DNA of 64,000 nt from Temnopleurus reevesii (GCA_036244855.1 BQKZ01000358.1:30623-94622), one strand, 5' to 3'. Shown: positions 25,601 through 39,218, counted from the first letter of the stretch. Made by a program: numbers and translations. Notes: a model not told the origin generated them from the letters alone.

Positions 25601-26347
25601 TACGTTACATCTTAGCTTGTGATCAGCAAATTTGGACCATCTAAATAGGAGAGCATTGGTTTCTGGACATGGGACTTAAAATTCAATAATAGTTGTGGTT
25701 TGTTTATTTTTATACCAAAACATTGTCTAAAAATACAACCTTCCATATATATATATAAACACAATAACAAAAAAATCTTTTTCGCTAATTGAAAGTAACA
25801 TATATTTGTAAAGGTGGAGTCTCCAGTAACTCACTTTACAGATAATGTTTATGGACTATTGGTAAGCTTCTGCATAAAAAGTAAAACAACAACAACAAAA
25901 AACCCTACTTTTCAAAAGTCACAAGGGTCTTATTGTGAGCATCATTTACCAAGAATTACTTAAAACGATGGTTATCGTGTACAATAAAATTCCAATTTGT
26001 TTTATTGTCAATTTTCAGACTGCTAATCACAAAGTCATGACAGATTTGTTTGTATTGCTGAGAATATCAAATCCCTAAATGCCACAATTGTGGCTAGGCT
26101 GGATTTTTTCATGAAAATATTAGGAAAGTGCATTTTCAATCAAAATATCTGTTTCTTCAATTTTACTGTAAAACCTGTCAAAATTGATAGAATGCATTTC
26201 TCAATAATAGACTTGCCTTTAAATAATAATATGCCCATTTTGTGCTGTTTATATCCTTAAAAAGGAATTAATGTGACTTTTAAAATAAATGAGACTTTTA
26301 ATGTCATATACAGTCAATGATGCATATTATATTGCATATTTATCACA

Positions 26348-26480
26348 AGGCAAACTAGCAAGACAAGATAGTTCATGAACTTCACCTGGAAATCTTTCAC
26401 TGGACACCCCCCCCCCCNGCAAACTAGCAAGACAAGATAGTTCATGAACTTCACTTGCAACTTTTGAGCAACACCCCCCC
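26348..26480. repeat. Short direct duplication around an ambiguous base
   Basis: GCAAACTAGCAAGACAAGAT and the following TAGTTCATGAACTTCAC occur twice, each followed by a poly-C run. The single N of the window (26418) sits at the junction of the two copies. Confidence 0.9.
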
Positions 26481-27788
26481 CCCCGCGTTAAAAAGTTATG
26501 TTTCTTTCAATGTTGAGGGGGAGGGGGCGGCGAGAGGGAATTTTTGTTGTTGTGTTTATGTTTATCATATATCATGTATATGGTGCAATTAACTTACTGT
26601 GTAATATATACTCTACATGTATTTCATCGAAGTGTTTCGATTAAATAATAGCCTACGAATATATCTCGATAATTTTCAAATGAGCTTGTTCCAAAATTTC
26701 CAAACTTCCTGATATGGAGTAGTGCACCGGGGAAATGCAATTATAATTTCAATATCTAGCACCAAGATCTAGCCCACATACATGTTTGAATGAATATGAA
26801 GTTTGTTACAGCATATAATTTGCGGTTTAATAAGTCTAATAAATGTCTTAAAAGGTAAGAAAGGAGGATAATCCACTTCAAAAACAAAATTGATTGCATT
26901 ATCACGTAGGCCCAATCTCTCCTTCTATAAATGCCTCGTTTTGACATAAAATGTAACCAAATTGTGTATGTAAATAGTTCGTATCTGTAAATATCTGAAA
27001 TATTTTGTATTTGTAAAGAGACCAAATTACCAAAAGTTTTAGATCAGTATTTATTGAGATGATTGTATTTGCAAGGTTAGATGAATTTAGAAAAACACCG
27101 TCGAAGGTTTCTGTTATGTAATTATGTGGATATTGTAATTATATTTTGATTGATATTAGAGAAAGAGCTATACATTTATCCCAATATGTTTGATAGATAT
27201 CTAGATTTAAAAGGGTTTGTGTCGTTGGTTTTCGTGTTACCATATATGCACTGTGAGTAGAAGGGACAAAGAGGTCGGATAAATTAAAAAAAATTAAGCA
27301 TTCACAAAAGCGCTATGCATGCGAAATAATCTCCTTCCCTCTTATTGTGTTGAGAAATGTCGAACGTGTGTCACACATGCTCGCTGAATCAACAAGGAAA
27401 CTACTTTCTTGTGTGCGCATATAGCTTTTGTGAATTTTTTGTGAATGGTAGTAATTCATCTTGTCCATTTAATTTGTACTTCTGTTCACAGTTATGTTAT
27501 ATATCGTTTGAAGTAGACGTACATGTATACGTACATGTATTATTGTCACTGCTAGTTTAATCTTGTTAAAATCTCTTATTCAATGCCTAATCAGACCATG
27601 TTAATTACTGACCAAGTTCTGAATGTTTTTTTCAACTAAGCTCAGATACCTTCAAATGAAATTGGCATATTGGCGTATTCCACTGCATTGTAGACTTAAA
27701 TCTCTTCCTCTAATCGCAATTGCAAGGCATTCATAATTGGACCAGATAGAATATCATACCACTTCTCGTTATAAACATGATATAGTAA

Positions 27789-28279
27789 TTAAAGGGGAGC
27801 AAACCCCTGGAATTATCGGGCTCTCATTGAATGAAGAAAAATCAAATGTACAAACTGTGACAATTTGAGCAAAATCGAAACACCCGTTTAAAACTCCTAA
27901 TTCACTCTGTATACGAAATTTCACGAATTTTGACTGTTTTCGGTTTGGGTATAGCATTTGTTTTTCGATTTTGCATGTATTTTGAAGAAAAAAAAAATCA
28001 TTTTAAACCATCTTTCTAAGTTTTCTTTAATCCATATTTTTTTTAAATTCTATGTACAAAGTGAATGAGGAGTTGTCCGACATGACGTCACAAATTCCGT
28101 CGGTGTTGCCGATCGCACGGATCCCCATGAGCGGAGGTGATCGTCAAATCTCTGTGAATTTGAAAATTCCTAACTTTTGAACGAGTTGTCCGATTTTGCT
28201 CAAACTTTCAGAGTTTCTTCATCTGATTTTTCTCCATTCAATGAGAGCACGATAATTCCAGGGGTTGGTTTCCCTTTAA
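27789..28279. mobile_element. TTAA-ended MITE (copy 2, left arm deleted)
   Basis: Same family as 15139-15750: starts TTAAAGGGGAGCAAACCC, ends GGTTTCCCTTTAA, and shares GATCGCACGGATCCCCAT and GAGGAGTTGTCCGACATG. The left arm lacks its inner part, so the arms are unequal. Confidence 0.85.
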
Positions 28280-28619
28280 GTAAATTTGGTATCAGGGTGA
28301 AATCTGTTTGGCATATCATCTGATGCCTCGACCCTACACAATGGGGGCCAACTTTTTATACAGGTGCTATATTCCTACCCAATTGCACATACAGAATACC
28401 ACTATAATTGCAATCATTCTGCTGGACTTTCCTCTCTAAGAAAAATCATCTTGCGGTCACAGATATATAGCTGCATTGCCATTCCTTGATCTGACCCAAC
28501 TCTGAAAAGCACGACATTATAAATCATGGAAATGGGACTAATGAACTGACTTCCAACTTGACATGTATGCGAAATTCTTTCTACGTAGTCTACGAGTTCA
28601 GATGGGTAGCAATATGTCA

Positions 28620-28896
28620 CATGTGGTCACCTCATGCGCGCACCCAGGATTTTGATACCAGGGAAGGGGGGGGGGGGGCTGGGCACAAATTTGGCGCCCC
28701 CCTTACCGACTGAGCTGACAAGCAACGAAAAAGGTCATCGCCTACAATTTTGCGCCCCCCCTTTCAACGTTTAGGCGCCCCCTTATAAGCACTTTTGGTC
28801 ATCAAATTTTGGCACCCCTTTAGCTCTGACCCGCGGGGCTAGCGCCCCCAAAGTCCACCCCCAGTCCCCCCACGGTGCGCGCATGCACCTGGTCAC
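28620..28896. repeat. GC-rich element with short terminal inverted repeats
   Basis: Left CATGCGCGCACCCAGG and right GGTGCGCGCATGCACCTGG are inverted. The interior has repeated GGCGCCCCC blocks and a G run of about 13. Composition is sharply different from the AT-rich surroundings. Confidence 0.6.
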
Positions 28897-29252
28897 AAAA
28901 TTTAAATAATAACACATATTAATGTATAAATGGATCGAACAGGGTTGGCCAAACTCAGTTACAATACAAAGTGAAGAGCGCCATCTGCAAAATACAATTC
29001 GTACACAGCTAATAATGCTTCTGAAAATAAGGGGAGGTATAGATTCTATGTATAGATATGTTAAATGAGTGTTGGTGTTTTGACTACGGCAAATTTTCAT
29101 CAATTGTAAGAAAATATTAAAATTTAAAAAATATAAAGAATCAGTGCCTTCAGCATTTCTTTGTTCATTTCATAGTAATTGTATAGGGCTAAGTCAGCTA
29201 TGTACAAATTATTGTGATCACTGAAGGAAGGTAGACAGAGAGGGAGTGAAAA

Positions 29253-29365
29253 ATAGAGAGTGAGAGAGAGAAAGGAGAGAGAGAGAGAGAGCTCGAAATG
29301 GTAAAAGTGTGAGAGAGAGAGAGAGAGAGAGACAGAGAGCGAGAGGGGGAGAGAGAGAGCGAGTG
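29253..29365. repeat. (GA)n-rich tract
   Basis: Purine-only GA/GAGA runs with small interruptions. Confidence 0.9.
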
Positions 29366-30203
29366 AGTACGGGGATGGAAAAAAATAGTGAGAATCAGAA
29401 GATGAGTAGGGGTTTTAGGAAAGGGTTTTTAGAAATCATTCATTGTGTCAAAAACATTAAAAAAAAAATGTTTGAGGCTTAATCTAAGGGTGTGTGGGAA
29501 TGAAGAAGGCTAATAATCAAAGTTTCTGGAACAGGATACAGAAAATCAAAGGCTGAAAATTCAAACATCGACGATTGTTTTTTCAGATCTGGAATGTCAT
29601 TCATAACGGATGACAAACACTGCCAATCTAATCTAATATATAACAAACAAGTTTAAAAAAAATAATGTGGGGCTGCGCAATGTTCGCGCAAATAGTAATG
29701 ATTTCCTTTCCTCCACAAATACACATTGCTAAAAATGGCCAGACAATATATGAGTTATCATTGCTCTCGAACAAAACGAGATAATGTTTTAAACTTGATA
29801 AAAGACAATGTTTATCAAATTACATTACAGGACCACGACTCATCTAATTTCCTCGTAAATTGAATGACACTCCACAAATATGCTTCCATCTTGAACGAGT
29901 ATGTTCCATCAATGTCAAAATTCTCAAATCAAGAACGAAAGACAGGCGCGACTGTATGCTTCAATTGCTCATCGTCATGTGTTCAGTATCTGTTCACCAA
30001 ACATTTGTTAACAACGTGGTAAAAAACATAACATTGAACAGCACAAACCAACTGAGTCAAACTGTGTCGGGAAAGAGTTAAAAACACACTAAACAGGCGA
30101 AAGGAAACTGTCTAAGGATACATGGGAGTTAACCAGCACGTAGGCTATGAATATTTAAACAGAATGAAGTACTGAATATGAATGGATTAAGAGATTTTCT
30201 AAG

Positions 30204-30790
30204 TTAAAGGTCCACTATTATGAAAATACAAGTTGATCTGTATTGATGTATTATACTATTATCAATACCCTTTTCAGAGAAAGAGGGCCCAAATGTGTTT
30301 CATATATTTTATATTTTTTTCATTTTTATGTCGGCTTTGTAGGGAAAGCCCCTAAAGATTTCTTTCAAATGTCAATCCTGTTGTGACATCACAAGAGTCA
30401 AGTTTGTTCACCTTTCTAGATCATGTTTCAGAGCTGGTTCTATAAATAACAAAAGGAAATATGTGGATCAATGCAGGGATTTCAATTCAGGTGATGGCGC
30501 ATTCCAATTCCATTTCATTGGTCCACATATTTCCTTTTGTTATTTACAGAACCAGCGCTGACACATGATGTAGCAAGGTGAACAAACTTGACTCTTGTGA
30601 TGTCACAACAGGATTGACATTTGACAGAAATTTTTAGGGGCGTTCCCTACTAAGCCAACATAAAATTGAAAAAAAAATATTATTAAATATATGAAACACA
30701 TTTGGACTCTCTTTCACTGAAAAGGGTATTAATAATGGTATAATACATCAATACAGATCAACTTGTATTTTCATAATAGTACCCATTTAA
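30204..30790. mobile_element. Palindromic TTAA-ended MITE of 587 bp
   Basis: Two arms of about 270 bp are near reverse complements: ACTATTATGAAAATACAAGT at the left and ACTTGTATTTTCATAATAGT at the right, with TGTGACATCACAAGAGTCAA and its complement further in. TTAA lies at each end. No coding capacity. Confidence 0.85.
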
Positions 30791-31049
30791 AGGGTGCCAT
30801 CATGTCTTCAAGGCGCAACATCACAGATCAATCCACGCTCTAAGAATAAAATGGTTCAAATCTAAATATCTAACATGGTCAAGATACACAGTAATGCATT
30901 TTGGGTAATAAAAGTACACTTCTTTTCAGAAAGGTGCAATAATGCAGCTTTTCATCAGTGTTCAGTATTCTACAAAATATAAAAACATAAAAAAATATAT
31001 GGCAGTTGTAAGGTTCTAACTCAACCCATTAAGAATCTCAAGCCATAGT

Positions 31050-31456
31050 ATCTACATGGAGAACTCCTCATGTACTTTGTATATAAATTTATTGAAAATG
31101 GATCAATATCACATTTCAAATGATGAATCAACATCGTTCTTTCTGGAATGCTTGCAGAATTGATTTGGCTATAATATATTTAACCGAAGAAACAAAATGT
31201 TGTCTACTTTTCTGGAAAAAAAGGAAAATGTGAAATTTTGTGTACAAAGCGAATGGAGAGTTCCCCATGTTGGCAGCCATTTTGTGCCTGTACGTTTGCC
31301 AATTTAAGGAGATCATGAGGAATGTAAATCAAAAATTTGAAAATTCAAAACTTTTTAATGGATTATCAGATTTTGCTCAAACTTTCACAGTTTGTTCATT
31401 TTATTTTTCTTCATTTAATGCTAGCAATTTAATGTCTGAGTGTAGTTCCCCTTTAA
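31050..31456. mobile_element. Degenerate relative of the TTAA MITE
   Basis: The right part matches the 15139/27789 family (GATTTTGCTCAAACTTTCAC, CAGTTTGTTCAT) and ends GTTCCCCTTTAA. Inner arms ATGGAGAACTCCTCATGTAC and AGAGTTCCCCATGT are inverted. The left end is not clear. Confidence 0.6.
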
Positions 31457-31619
31457 CGAAAAGGGTCCAATATTTCAATCAAAAGGGTGCTCCCATTGCT
31501 ACAAGATCCACATTTGTTCTTACGGCATGTGAGCAAAGATAAATAAACAACGCAATTTAACATGGGTCGAAGCCATCAAATGTTTTGAGAAAAAAACCTT
31601 AGGTGATTTATAAACAGCA

Positions 31620-31620
31620 A

Positions 31621-31667
<47 letters not shown>

Positions 31668-31697
31668 AAAAATGATGATAATAATAATAATAATAAT
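31620..31697. repeat. (AAT)n microsatellite
   Basis: Two AAT tracts separated by a short GAAAAAATGATG spacer. Confidence 0.9.
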
Positions 31698-32814
31698 TAT
31701 AATCATACATAAAAGAAACCACTTGATTAAAAATAGGTTAAAAATAACGTACATAAAGTAATTTTTTTTTTTTTTGGGGGGGGCGATGTGGACATATTGC
31801 TAATAAACTCCCTAAATGATCTTCCACCCGTTTGGTTAGAATTTCCCTGAATGTACTACAGAATGAGTAAAAAAATGTCTACTTTAAAATGCTTGTATTA
31901 TGAAAATAAAATTATGTATAGAGACTCGATATGTCCTGGGGAAAGATGATGACTTGGTGCACATAAAAGTTTAACATTTTTGGGAAGATTTGTTGGTCAG
32001 TCATACACAAAAATAAAAATTCAAGCGAAACTAGGGGTACCAAAATATTCTGCCTTTGTATACTTCAAACGATAGATATTCCAAATGAGAATACATTTCT
32101 GCAAGGTTTTAATTTGAGATATTATTTTTTAACATAAAATTATATAAACAAACATTAAAATTATAAAATATAATCCGCATTGTGAATAAGATATTTATAT
32201 AACAATCATCATAAATGCAAGTGGATCACTATCCTTCCATCCGTTTGCCTTACTTTTGGACATCCGTCCACTCATCAACTTCTAATCCAGAGTGACTACT
32301 TCTATTGAACTTGTGTAGAAATGAGGACAACAAAGCTTCTACAAGAATGGTTTAGGAGAGATCATACATCAGAGGTGCACCTGCAAACCATTGAAGCTAC
32401 AGGTAGATCATGCATGCAGCTGTCACAACATATCAACCTGATGGGGTTTAGGTTGATTCTTCTCATATAGAAGGGGCGAAGCTCGACCCTAATTCGTTGT
32501 CAACGTTCATTAGCATTCGACACTCATATCAAATCACCGCAAACTTGGTTGGTTTTTCATACATCCGATATCTACCACAACATGATTTTGGATAATTCGC
32601 AAGATGAAAATATTTCGATATTGATCCCTAACAACACGATGTTTACAGCGGAAGAAATAAACAAATCGGGTGTGAAAAGGAGGGATATTCATATATCTAG
32701 AGATAAATAAATGACTTTTGATACATAGCTGTAGTACATTTATTTTAGTTAATCAATTTTACCGCCTCTTTGTGCAAGAAACATCCAGAGCTCGACCAAC
32801 ATAAAACTGGTAGT

Positions 32815-32833
32815 ACCCCCCCCCCCCCCCCCC
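32815..32833. repeat. Poly-C tract
   Basis: About 18 consecutive C residues. Confidence 0.9.
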
Positions 32834-32931
32834 TTTCTCTTCGAGGAGCTGAAAAGCAAGCAAAACAAATTGTCAGTACATCGGAGCGAGACAAGTGCCA
32901 ATCAAGCAATCGAAATTGTGCAAAACTCATA

Positions 32932-33243
32932 GGCCCGTATTCTGAAAGCAGGTTTAACTTCAACTAGAGTTTAAATCTCTGGTTTAAGTATGGTAAGCCA
33001 AAAGAGGCTTGAATCTATAACAGTCGGTGTTTAATTTACCAGCTCATTTGGCACTCGTAGTATTAAAAACTGTCTTGGAATAAAAACTTAAATAATTTTC
33101 TACATTATTAGAGCATGGGAAAAGAGAGCAGTTAACATAAGAATTATTCAGTTTAAATAAAGTTTTGGCACTTTGGGCCACCCATACTTAAACCACAGAT
33201 TTAAACTCTAGTTTAAGTTAAACCTGCTATCAGAATACGGGCC
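32932..33243. mobile_element. MITE with GGCCCGTATTCTGA terminal inverted repeats
   Basis: Left arm GGCCCGTATTCTGAAAGCAG and right arm ending ATCAGAATACGGGCC are reverse complements, extending inward over about 70 bp (AACTAGAGTTTAAATCT and AGATTTAAACTCTAGTTTAA). There is no coding capacity. Confidence 0.85.
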
Positions 33244-35950
33244 ATATGGCAAAACTTTAGTATGCGGCGTACTGCGCATAATATTATGAAGAGTAGATGT
33301 TAGTGTTTTTCTCCTCCAATTCTTAACCCAAATCATGATTCAAATCAAATTCTTAACCCTTCACTGGGCATGTCGAAATGACACTTTGGAACAGACGTTA
33401 ATAAGTGTTTACATTTGTGACGAATTTTGTTAACTTTGTTCATTGTGAATGTTCCATTCTTTTTCCTATGCAGCGAAAGATATCGTAATTTTAAACCGTT
33501 TAAAATAAGTAAATAGAAGATTGAATACATAGATAAATGAATAAATAAATGAATACGCTTGAAGATGGATGATCATTCATATATGATATGACTGAACACA
33601 AAATAAAGTCAAGTTGGTAAAATGTTGTTACTGACCGAAAATCCCTTGCCATATACTATGAACTGTATTCTGTACACAGTAAAGTGTGCCAAACATTTGG
33701 GATTGACTTTCACAATTTAAATTATTGATTTCTACAATAGGGAGCAAATTTAATTTAGCCAAGACGGTTCAAATTATTTAAAAGATCAATAGAGTGTATC
33801 ATGAAATAATCAGCACCTTTAGATTTTACGCAAATTCAACAAGCAATATCTATATATTGTCTGTAAAAGAGTTATTATCATGATCTCTCAAACATGGACA
33901 TTTCCAATAGACTTGAAAAATAAAACTATTAATATTCAGATGATGGTGCTGTACATACGCTGCACTGTTGCATATCGCATGTTGTATTTGCATGGATATT
34001 TTATTTAATTCTAAAGGTAAAGTTAAGTAATGGTCAGGATGTAGAAACTGATGCGAAATGAACTATGCACAAATAGAAAGATGAAATTCGGAGAAGTTTT
34101 TCGTACGTAAATACCAACAGACCGTTATTCCTATGGAGGGCTAGAGGAATGAACCGCCAGCGGACACGGGACAAGATGAATGGAGTTTCAGGTGGTATTG
34201 CGTGTGGATAGTGAATTCGCATTCATTTTGCAAGTGAGCCATTGCACTGTCGAAGAAAACGACGCATGTCGTTATTTTTGTTTTGCGATAATTGTCGATT
34301 ATCATTTCATTTCAATAAATGCAAGTTGGTAAAAATACCACCCCAAAACGCACATTTTGGTGTACTGTGCTCGGTGAAGCATTTCAATGTACATGATATT
34401 CACGGATCTTGTTGGTAAACAACTACGAAAACTTTTGGTATATTTCTTCAATTGAAAATCATTTAAGATCTCTAATAAGTTACTTCTCGATTTTTTGTTA
34501 TCTAAAATTATTTGAAAATAGCAGAATTCCAGAACTTCACCGACCCCTTTAAAACAGAAGTAAAAAGAAATATAAAAAGCATAGTCAGTCGCTGTACGAG
34601 AATCCAGAAAAGAGGAAACATCAATGTAATTTGCAAAACATGGAACTCTGGTTCATCGAATGAGCAGACAGGACATTGTCTGGTTGAACACAGGCGATAT
34701 GACGTTAATAAAAAAAGATGACTCAAAATGATTGACCAATTTTCACGAGGGCCTAAAGCAAGTGAATCTGTCATCAAAGGGAAAGACAAGCTGTCAGTAC
34801 GGTCGCCAAACCCTGCCTCTCACTGAACCAACTTCTCTGTAATATTGCCTGTGGATCTATCTCGCTTACGTCATTGACATTGGCTACACGTACAGAGTAC
34901 AGTCTATTGTATTTGCCATTATTTTTATCACATTTTCTTCTGTTTCTTAAAATTTCTTCTTTTCCTTTTCTTTTTAAATAAAAATTATCTTTAAAAATCT
35001 ACAAGTAACTATAAATGAATGACACAATATTTAAAAAAAACCATGCGATTCAAATTATAAACTTACCAACAAAGGTAAAATTGTCGAAGAATGCGAGGGG
35101 CGGCGGGATAACAACATATACACATGAAAAATATAATAAATACAAAATATAAACCGATTAATTAAAAATTATCTGGGTTATATGATGCTCTAATGTTTCC
35201 AATGCATAAGTGTAACATTGTACCTTTAAATGTTGGGTCTAAATCAGAAAAATCTAGCTTAAATGGTTAAAAGTAGAATAATCAGACGAACAAATTAAAA
35301 AAAAATATCATACTTGTCCAATAATTCATAATTTCATATTTCATATGGGACTCAATTTGTAAAGCTATGCATTCTTTAATCACAATTGTTGATACATTAA
35401 GCTGTATGACTTCCTCGACAAACAGTGATTTTTTTCTTAAAAGAATTAGAAGAAAAACACTAGGGTTTAAAATAAATGGGGTGCAATAAGCCAATTGTAG
35501 AGAAGTGACGAACATATGGTCACGTGACCTAAGATTGCCAATTTGCCAAAAAAAAAAAACCATTTGAATAATGTTTAGTTGTTTTTGTTGTAACTTAGGT
35601 GTTTATTATCCGATGATCACTCAATTTTTTTAAAATATATATGTCCGTTTAATTGTTGCACTTTTAATCAAACCATTTAAAGGCTACATAATTAGATCGG
35701 CTATTGCTAAATTTACAAGTGCGAATATATCAAATAATTTACTTCTGATATTAGATAGGTAATAGATTTATAATTGGAGAGTCCGAATAACTTTTCGAAC
35801 TAAGAGAGATTAAAAAGATTTACACACCTACAATTTTTTTTTATAACGAGAAGAAAGACTGCCAAAGAGAAGGAACTCTTCCGAATTTACAAACGACATG
35901 ATTTTTTAAATTCTTCTTCCTTCTTATGAGCTGACTCCTACATTTCCTTT

Positions 35951-37010
35951 TTAAAGAGGAACCACGGAGGAAATCACGAATATCAACATATTGTACATCT
36001 ACGAAAAGATGATCACGTAAATAAGATGTTGAAATAACTGTTTTTAATATATCAAATACGATCAAGTAAACCAAAAAACTTCATTTTAGGGCTCGGTTTT
36101 GCATTTCGGTGTCGGGATCTTTTGAGTTATTTCGTGTTAATTTGGCAATGACGTCAAAGAAGGGAAATTTGCAGAAGGAACCCTCCAGCTTAATTTCAGA
36201 GGGCAAAATGTCTTTATCTGCATGCTTTGAATTATTTTATCTATTTACTTCGGATATCTTTTATGTCATGTAAAGCCTATCCAAAATACTTTGACAGCAA
36301 ATGCTCTTAAAAGCAAGCTGCAAGTGCATTGTTTTCGTAAATCAAATGTTACGCTCGCACATTCTTACCTTTATTTCTTATGCCTTTTATATCTGAGAAA
36401 ATAATTGCCACACTCCAGCAGTCGTGTTGTTATTGTAACATTTCATTTATTGGACATTTCTATTTACTGAATTTTACATCCTTTCAGGCAGTGCGTTGTG
36501 GATGCATAGCTCTATTATGTGCACAAAAGAAAACTCCTCTTATTCTGCTGAGAAATGTTAAACAGGAATACACCAACTCAATAGGCGGGTTTACTTATAT
36601 ATTCAAATTTATGTGCGTTAAACGTAGTTACGTGGTATTCCAAAGACTGGTTGATAACAATAAGACTACAATACTTGGAATCCAGTTTGCATACATTAAT
36701 TGTTGCTATGTCGGGCAAGCCTCGGGCAAGCTTTGGGGTTGTCAAGAACAACCTTTGTGTTAGAGGTATGCATAAAATTTGCATCTATTTGTAAACCCGC
36801 CTATTGGGTAAATACTTTCTTTTGTGTGCATATAACCATTTCGAAGGCTTCAGTGGAAGTTGTTTAGTTCGTCCATTTTTCCCAACTCTGCTTAAAATGT
36901 TTTCCCTTTTTTGACGTCACGATACCAATCATTTTTCGCACTCCGTTCGCATTTCGTTCGTCAAACCTGCACGTTCCATGCTTGATAATGCCTTCGTGGT
37001 TCCTCTTTAA
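35951..37010. mobile_element. TTAA-ended inverted-repeat element, about 1.06 kb
   Basis: Starts TTAAAGAGGAACCACGGAGG and ends CGTGGTTCCTCTTTAA. Further inverted pairs lie inside: ATGACGTCAAAGAAGGGAAA (near 36148) with TTTTCCCTTTTTTGACGTCA (near 36900), and CAATAGGCGGGTTTAC (near 36580) with GTAAACCCGCCTATTG (near 36792). No transposase frame is seen. Confidence 0.75.
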
Positions 37011-38219
37011 GAGTAGTAGCTTTATGAAAATATCTTAAAATAAAACGATCTTAATGAATCGATTTCGAATTAATATTCACTGGGACCTCTAAATCATCAT
37101 AAATAAATACATACAGGTATTTGCAAGGGGATCTCCTGAAAATCAAATAGGGGGTTTGGTTACCCTTTTCAAACTAACAAATTCATGTTTGATAAAAACT
37201 TAGCTAAAATCCAACTGGGATACATTTCATCAAACATTAAAACTTTCTCATATCCTTGGAGTACCAAAAATCTAGTCTCAATTATTCAAACACTATATAT
37301 GACCACTAAGAATAAAATAGACATGACTTGTATTTTGAGCGAGGAGATTTATTGAAGTAGGGATTGGACAGCGCCTAAAGCCGAGAACATTTTCCATATA
37401 AATTCCGATGAGGCATGGATCTAAAAAGATGCCAAAATTAATGTATTGTTTATGAGAGGTGCTTATCACATAATGAAAACGAGATATCATTAGAAACATA
37501 GTATTCCATACGAGATCGACATTTTCTTTAAATGAAGCCCAACACACTAATTCAACATTTTTTCCAAGAAGAAAATCTATTCCGGACTTCTTTTAACATA
37601 TGGATAATCCATTTTCAGGGCTCCTCTTATTGGCCAATGTTTTTTTTTCGTAATTGCAAATTTTAAGTCGTTTTTTTCGTCCACAAAAGTTCCCAATAAT
37701 ATTTCCTTTCCTTCCTCCTAACTTATGTGAAACTATTCAATAGTTCCTGGTCAGTTTAAACATAACTGTTACATAAACGTAAGAAAAAATGCTTCGTTGC
37801 ACATGCATAACATCTGCAAAAGTTTTATGAGTCTGTGCCAAGAGTGAAGTTCTTAATTTTTTAAATGATTTCCGGAGATAAAAATTAACATGATCCTAAT
37901 CATATTTTCAAGTACCTTTATTTGATATAAGGTTACCATTGCCAAATCCCCATCAAGTTTGTCACAATTTCTTTTAAATTATGAATTCCTGGCGTAACAT
38001 GATGAACAAATTGAACAATAAAAATAAATGCAAATTCTAATATATAGGAATGTTCGAAAATTTCCTGGCGTACGTAACATGACGAACAAATTAAACAAAC
38101 AAAAATACATACAAATTCTAATCTGTAGGAATGTTCTAAAATAAAAGCGTAAGGGGTGTTGCTAGACATTGGCAATCGATCGTAAATCAGCAGCAATACT
38201 GTAAAATTCGTTCTAGCTC

Positions 38220-38387
38220 GATAATAGGGACCTTTAGCATGTACAAGACGGTAGTGCCGATCACAACGTTAGCTCTAAGGTCCATTCAAGAAGTAGTGTT
38301 GTGTTGGTGCACCCTTCTGGAACGGACCGTAGAGCTAACGTTGTGATCAGCCATACCGTCTTGTACATGCTAAAGGTCCCTATTATC
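38220..38387. mobile_element. 168 bp near-perfect hairpin element
   Basis: GATAATAGGGACCTTTAGCA at the left pairs with TGCTAAAGGTCCCTATTATC at the right. The arms run about 65 bases each (GATCACAACGTTAGCTCT with AGAGCTAACGTTGTGATC), leaving a loop of roughly 35 bases. Confidence 0.85.
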
Positions 38388-38802
38388 TCACCCCATGACG
38401 GCAAGACTGGCATTATATTATTGTTATTACTATTGTCTAACTATCACCAACCGTCCAAATAACACGGTTCTTAACTTCTTAAACACCTCGATTGAACTCA
38501 TACTTCGAGCATTTAACGGGGGCGAGGGGGCGGGGGCATCGGATGTATACTGGCATCCGTGGCGTGACCCGCCATTTATAAACCTTGACACCGTTTGCTA
38601 TTCAATCGCAGGTTCGAGAAATTAATCTTCACAATCACGTTTTTTCAACTAGTTTATCAAAAATTCATATAGAATCTGATTGAATCAAGCGATAATTCTG
38701 AGAAAGAAGCATCCTTTGCACTCTTAAATTCTAAGAAGTATAACCTTTGCTAATCCTGTAACAGAAATAGCTGTCAACTAAGAGAGGGGTCAGTCTCGCA
38801 AG

Positions 38803-38810
38803 TCACGTGA
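38803..38810. promoter_or_regulatory. TCACGTGA palindrome (E-box-like)
   Basis: It lies about 370 bp upstream of the gene 2 start codon, in a region with slightly higher GC than its surroundings. A bHLH-type site is possible, but an 8-base match alone is weak evidence. Confidence 0.25.
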
Positions 38811-39128
38811 CATCCTCTGCCCCGAACCAAACTATACCACTGTCTCGTTCGACTCACGCAAGCAAACTCGTTTCGAACTAACTCAACTTCTCATACTAAA
38901 CTTGTGTGACGTTTTCTCCTATCTACACACGATCTATTTTTAGTATGATCAATATTGCTTATTCTTCTGGATGATCATTTTAATTTGGAAGTAATCAATT
39001 TATTGACTACAATAACATGATTGGCTTGATTGTACTTGTGATAGAGGAACGGGTGAAATAAAATTATTCGATGCAGACTTTTAACATTGTTCAGTACAGC
39101 TGACTGGCATAGCAGACGACAAAACCCC

Positions 39129-39171
39129 ATGTCGATTCAACGTTGATCATTACGTGATGTTACAATATTGA
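39129..39171 (+). promoter_or_regulatory. Two tiny upstream reading frames before the gene 2 start
   Basis: ATG at 39129 (stop TGA at 39144-39146) and ATG at 39157 (stop TGA at 39169-39171) lie just before the start codon at 39180. They would matter only if the 5' UTR includes them; the transcription start is not known. Confidence 0.3.
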
Positions 39172-39179
39172 CAACCGTA

Positions 39180-39218
39180 ATGAGGGTCCTGCAGCTTACT
39201 TTGATCTTTCTCCTTCAG
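39180..39218 (+). CDS. Gene 2 exon 1: signal peptide start
   Basis: ATG followed by [13 protein letters not shown] and a consensus donor CAG|GTAAGT in phase 0. Joined to the next exon it gives a hydrophobic core ending IIIATEA, a good signal-peptidase site after residue 20, placed directly before the MNNL strand. The fit to the exon at 47131 is the main reason to accept this exon 8 kb upstream. Confidence 0.82.

Larger units (their letters stand above)
25600..39179. other. Intergenic region between genes 1 and 2
   Basis: No domain-bearing open frame was found on either strand. The content is AT-rich unique DNA, homopolymer and dinucleotide tracts, and at least seven inverted-repeat elements listed separately. 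The last few hundred bases should contain the gene 2 promoter. Confidence 0.65.
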
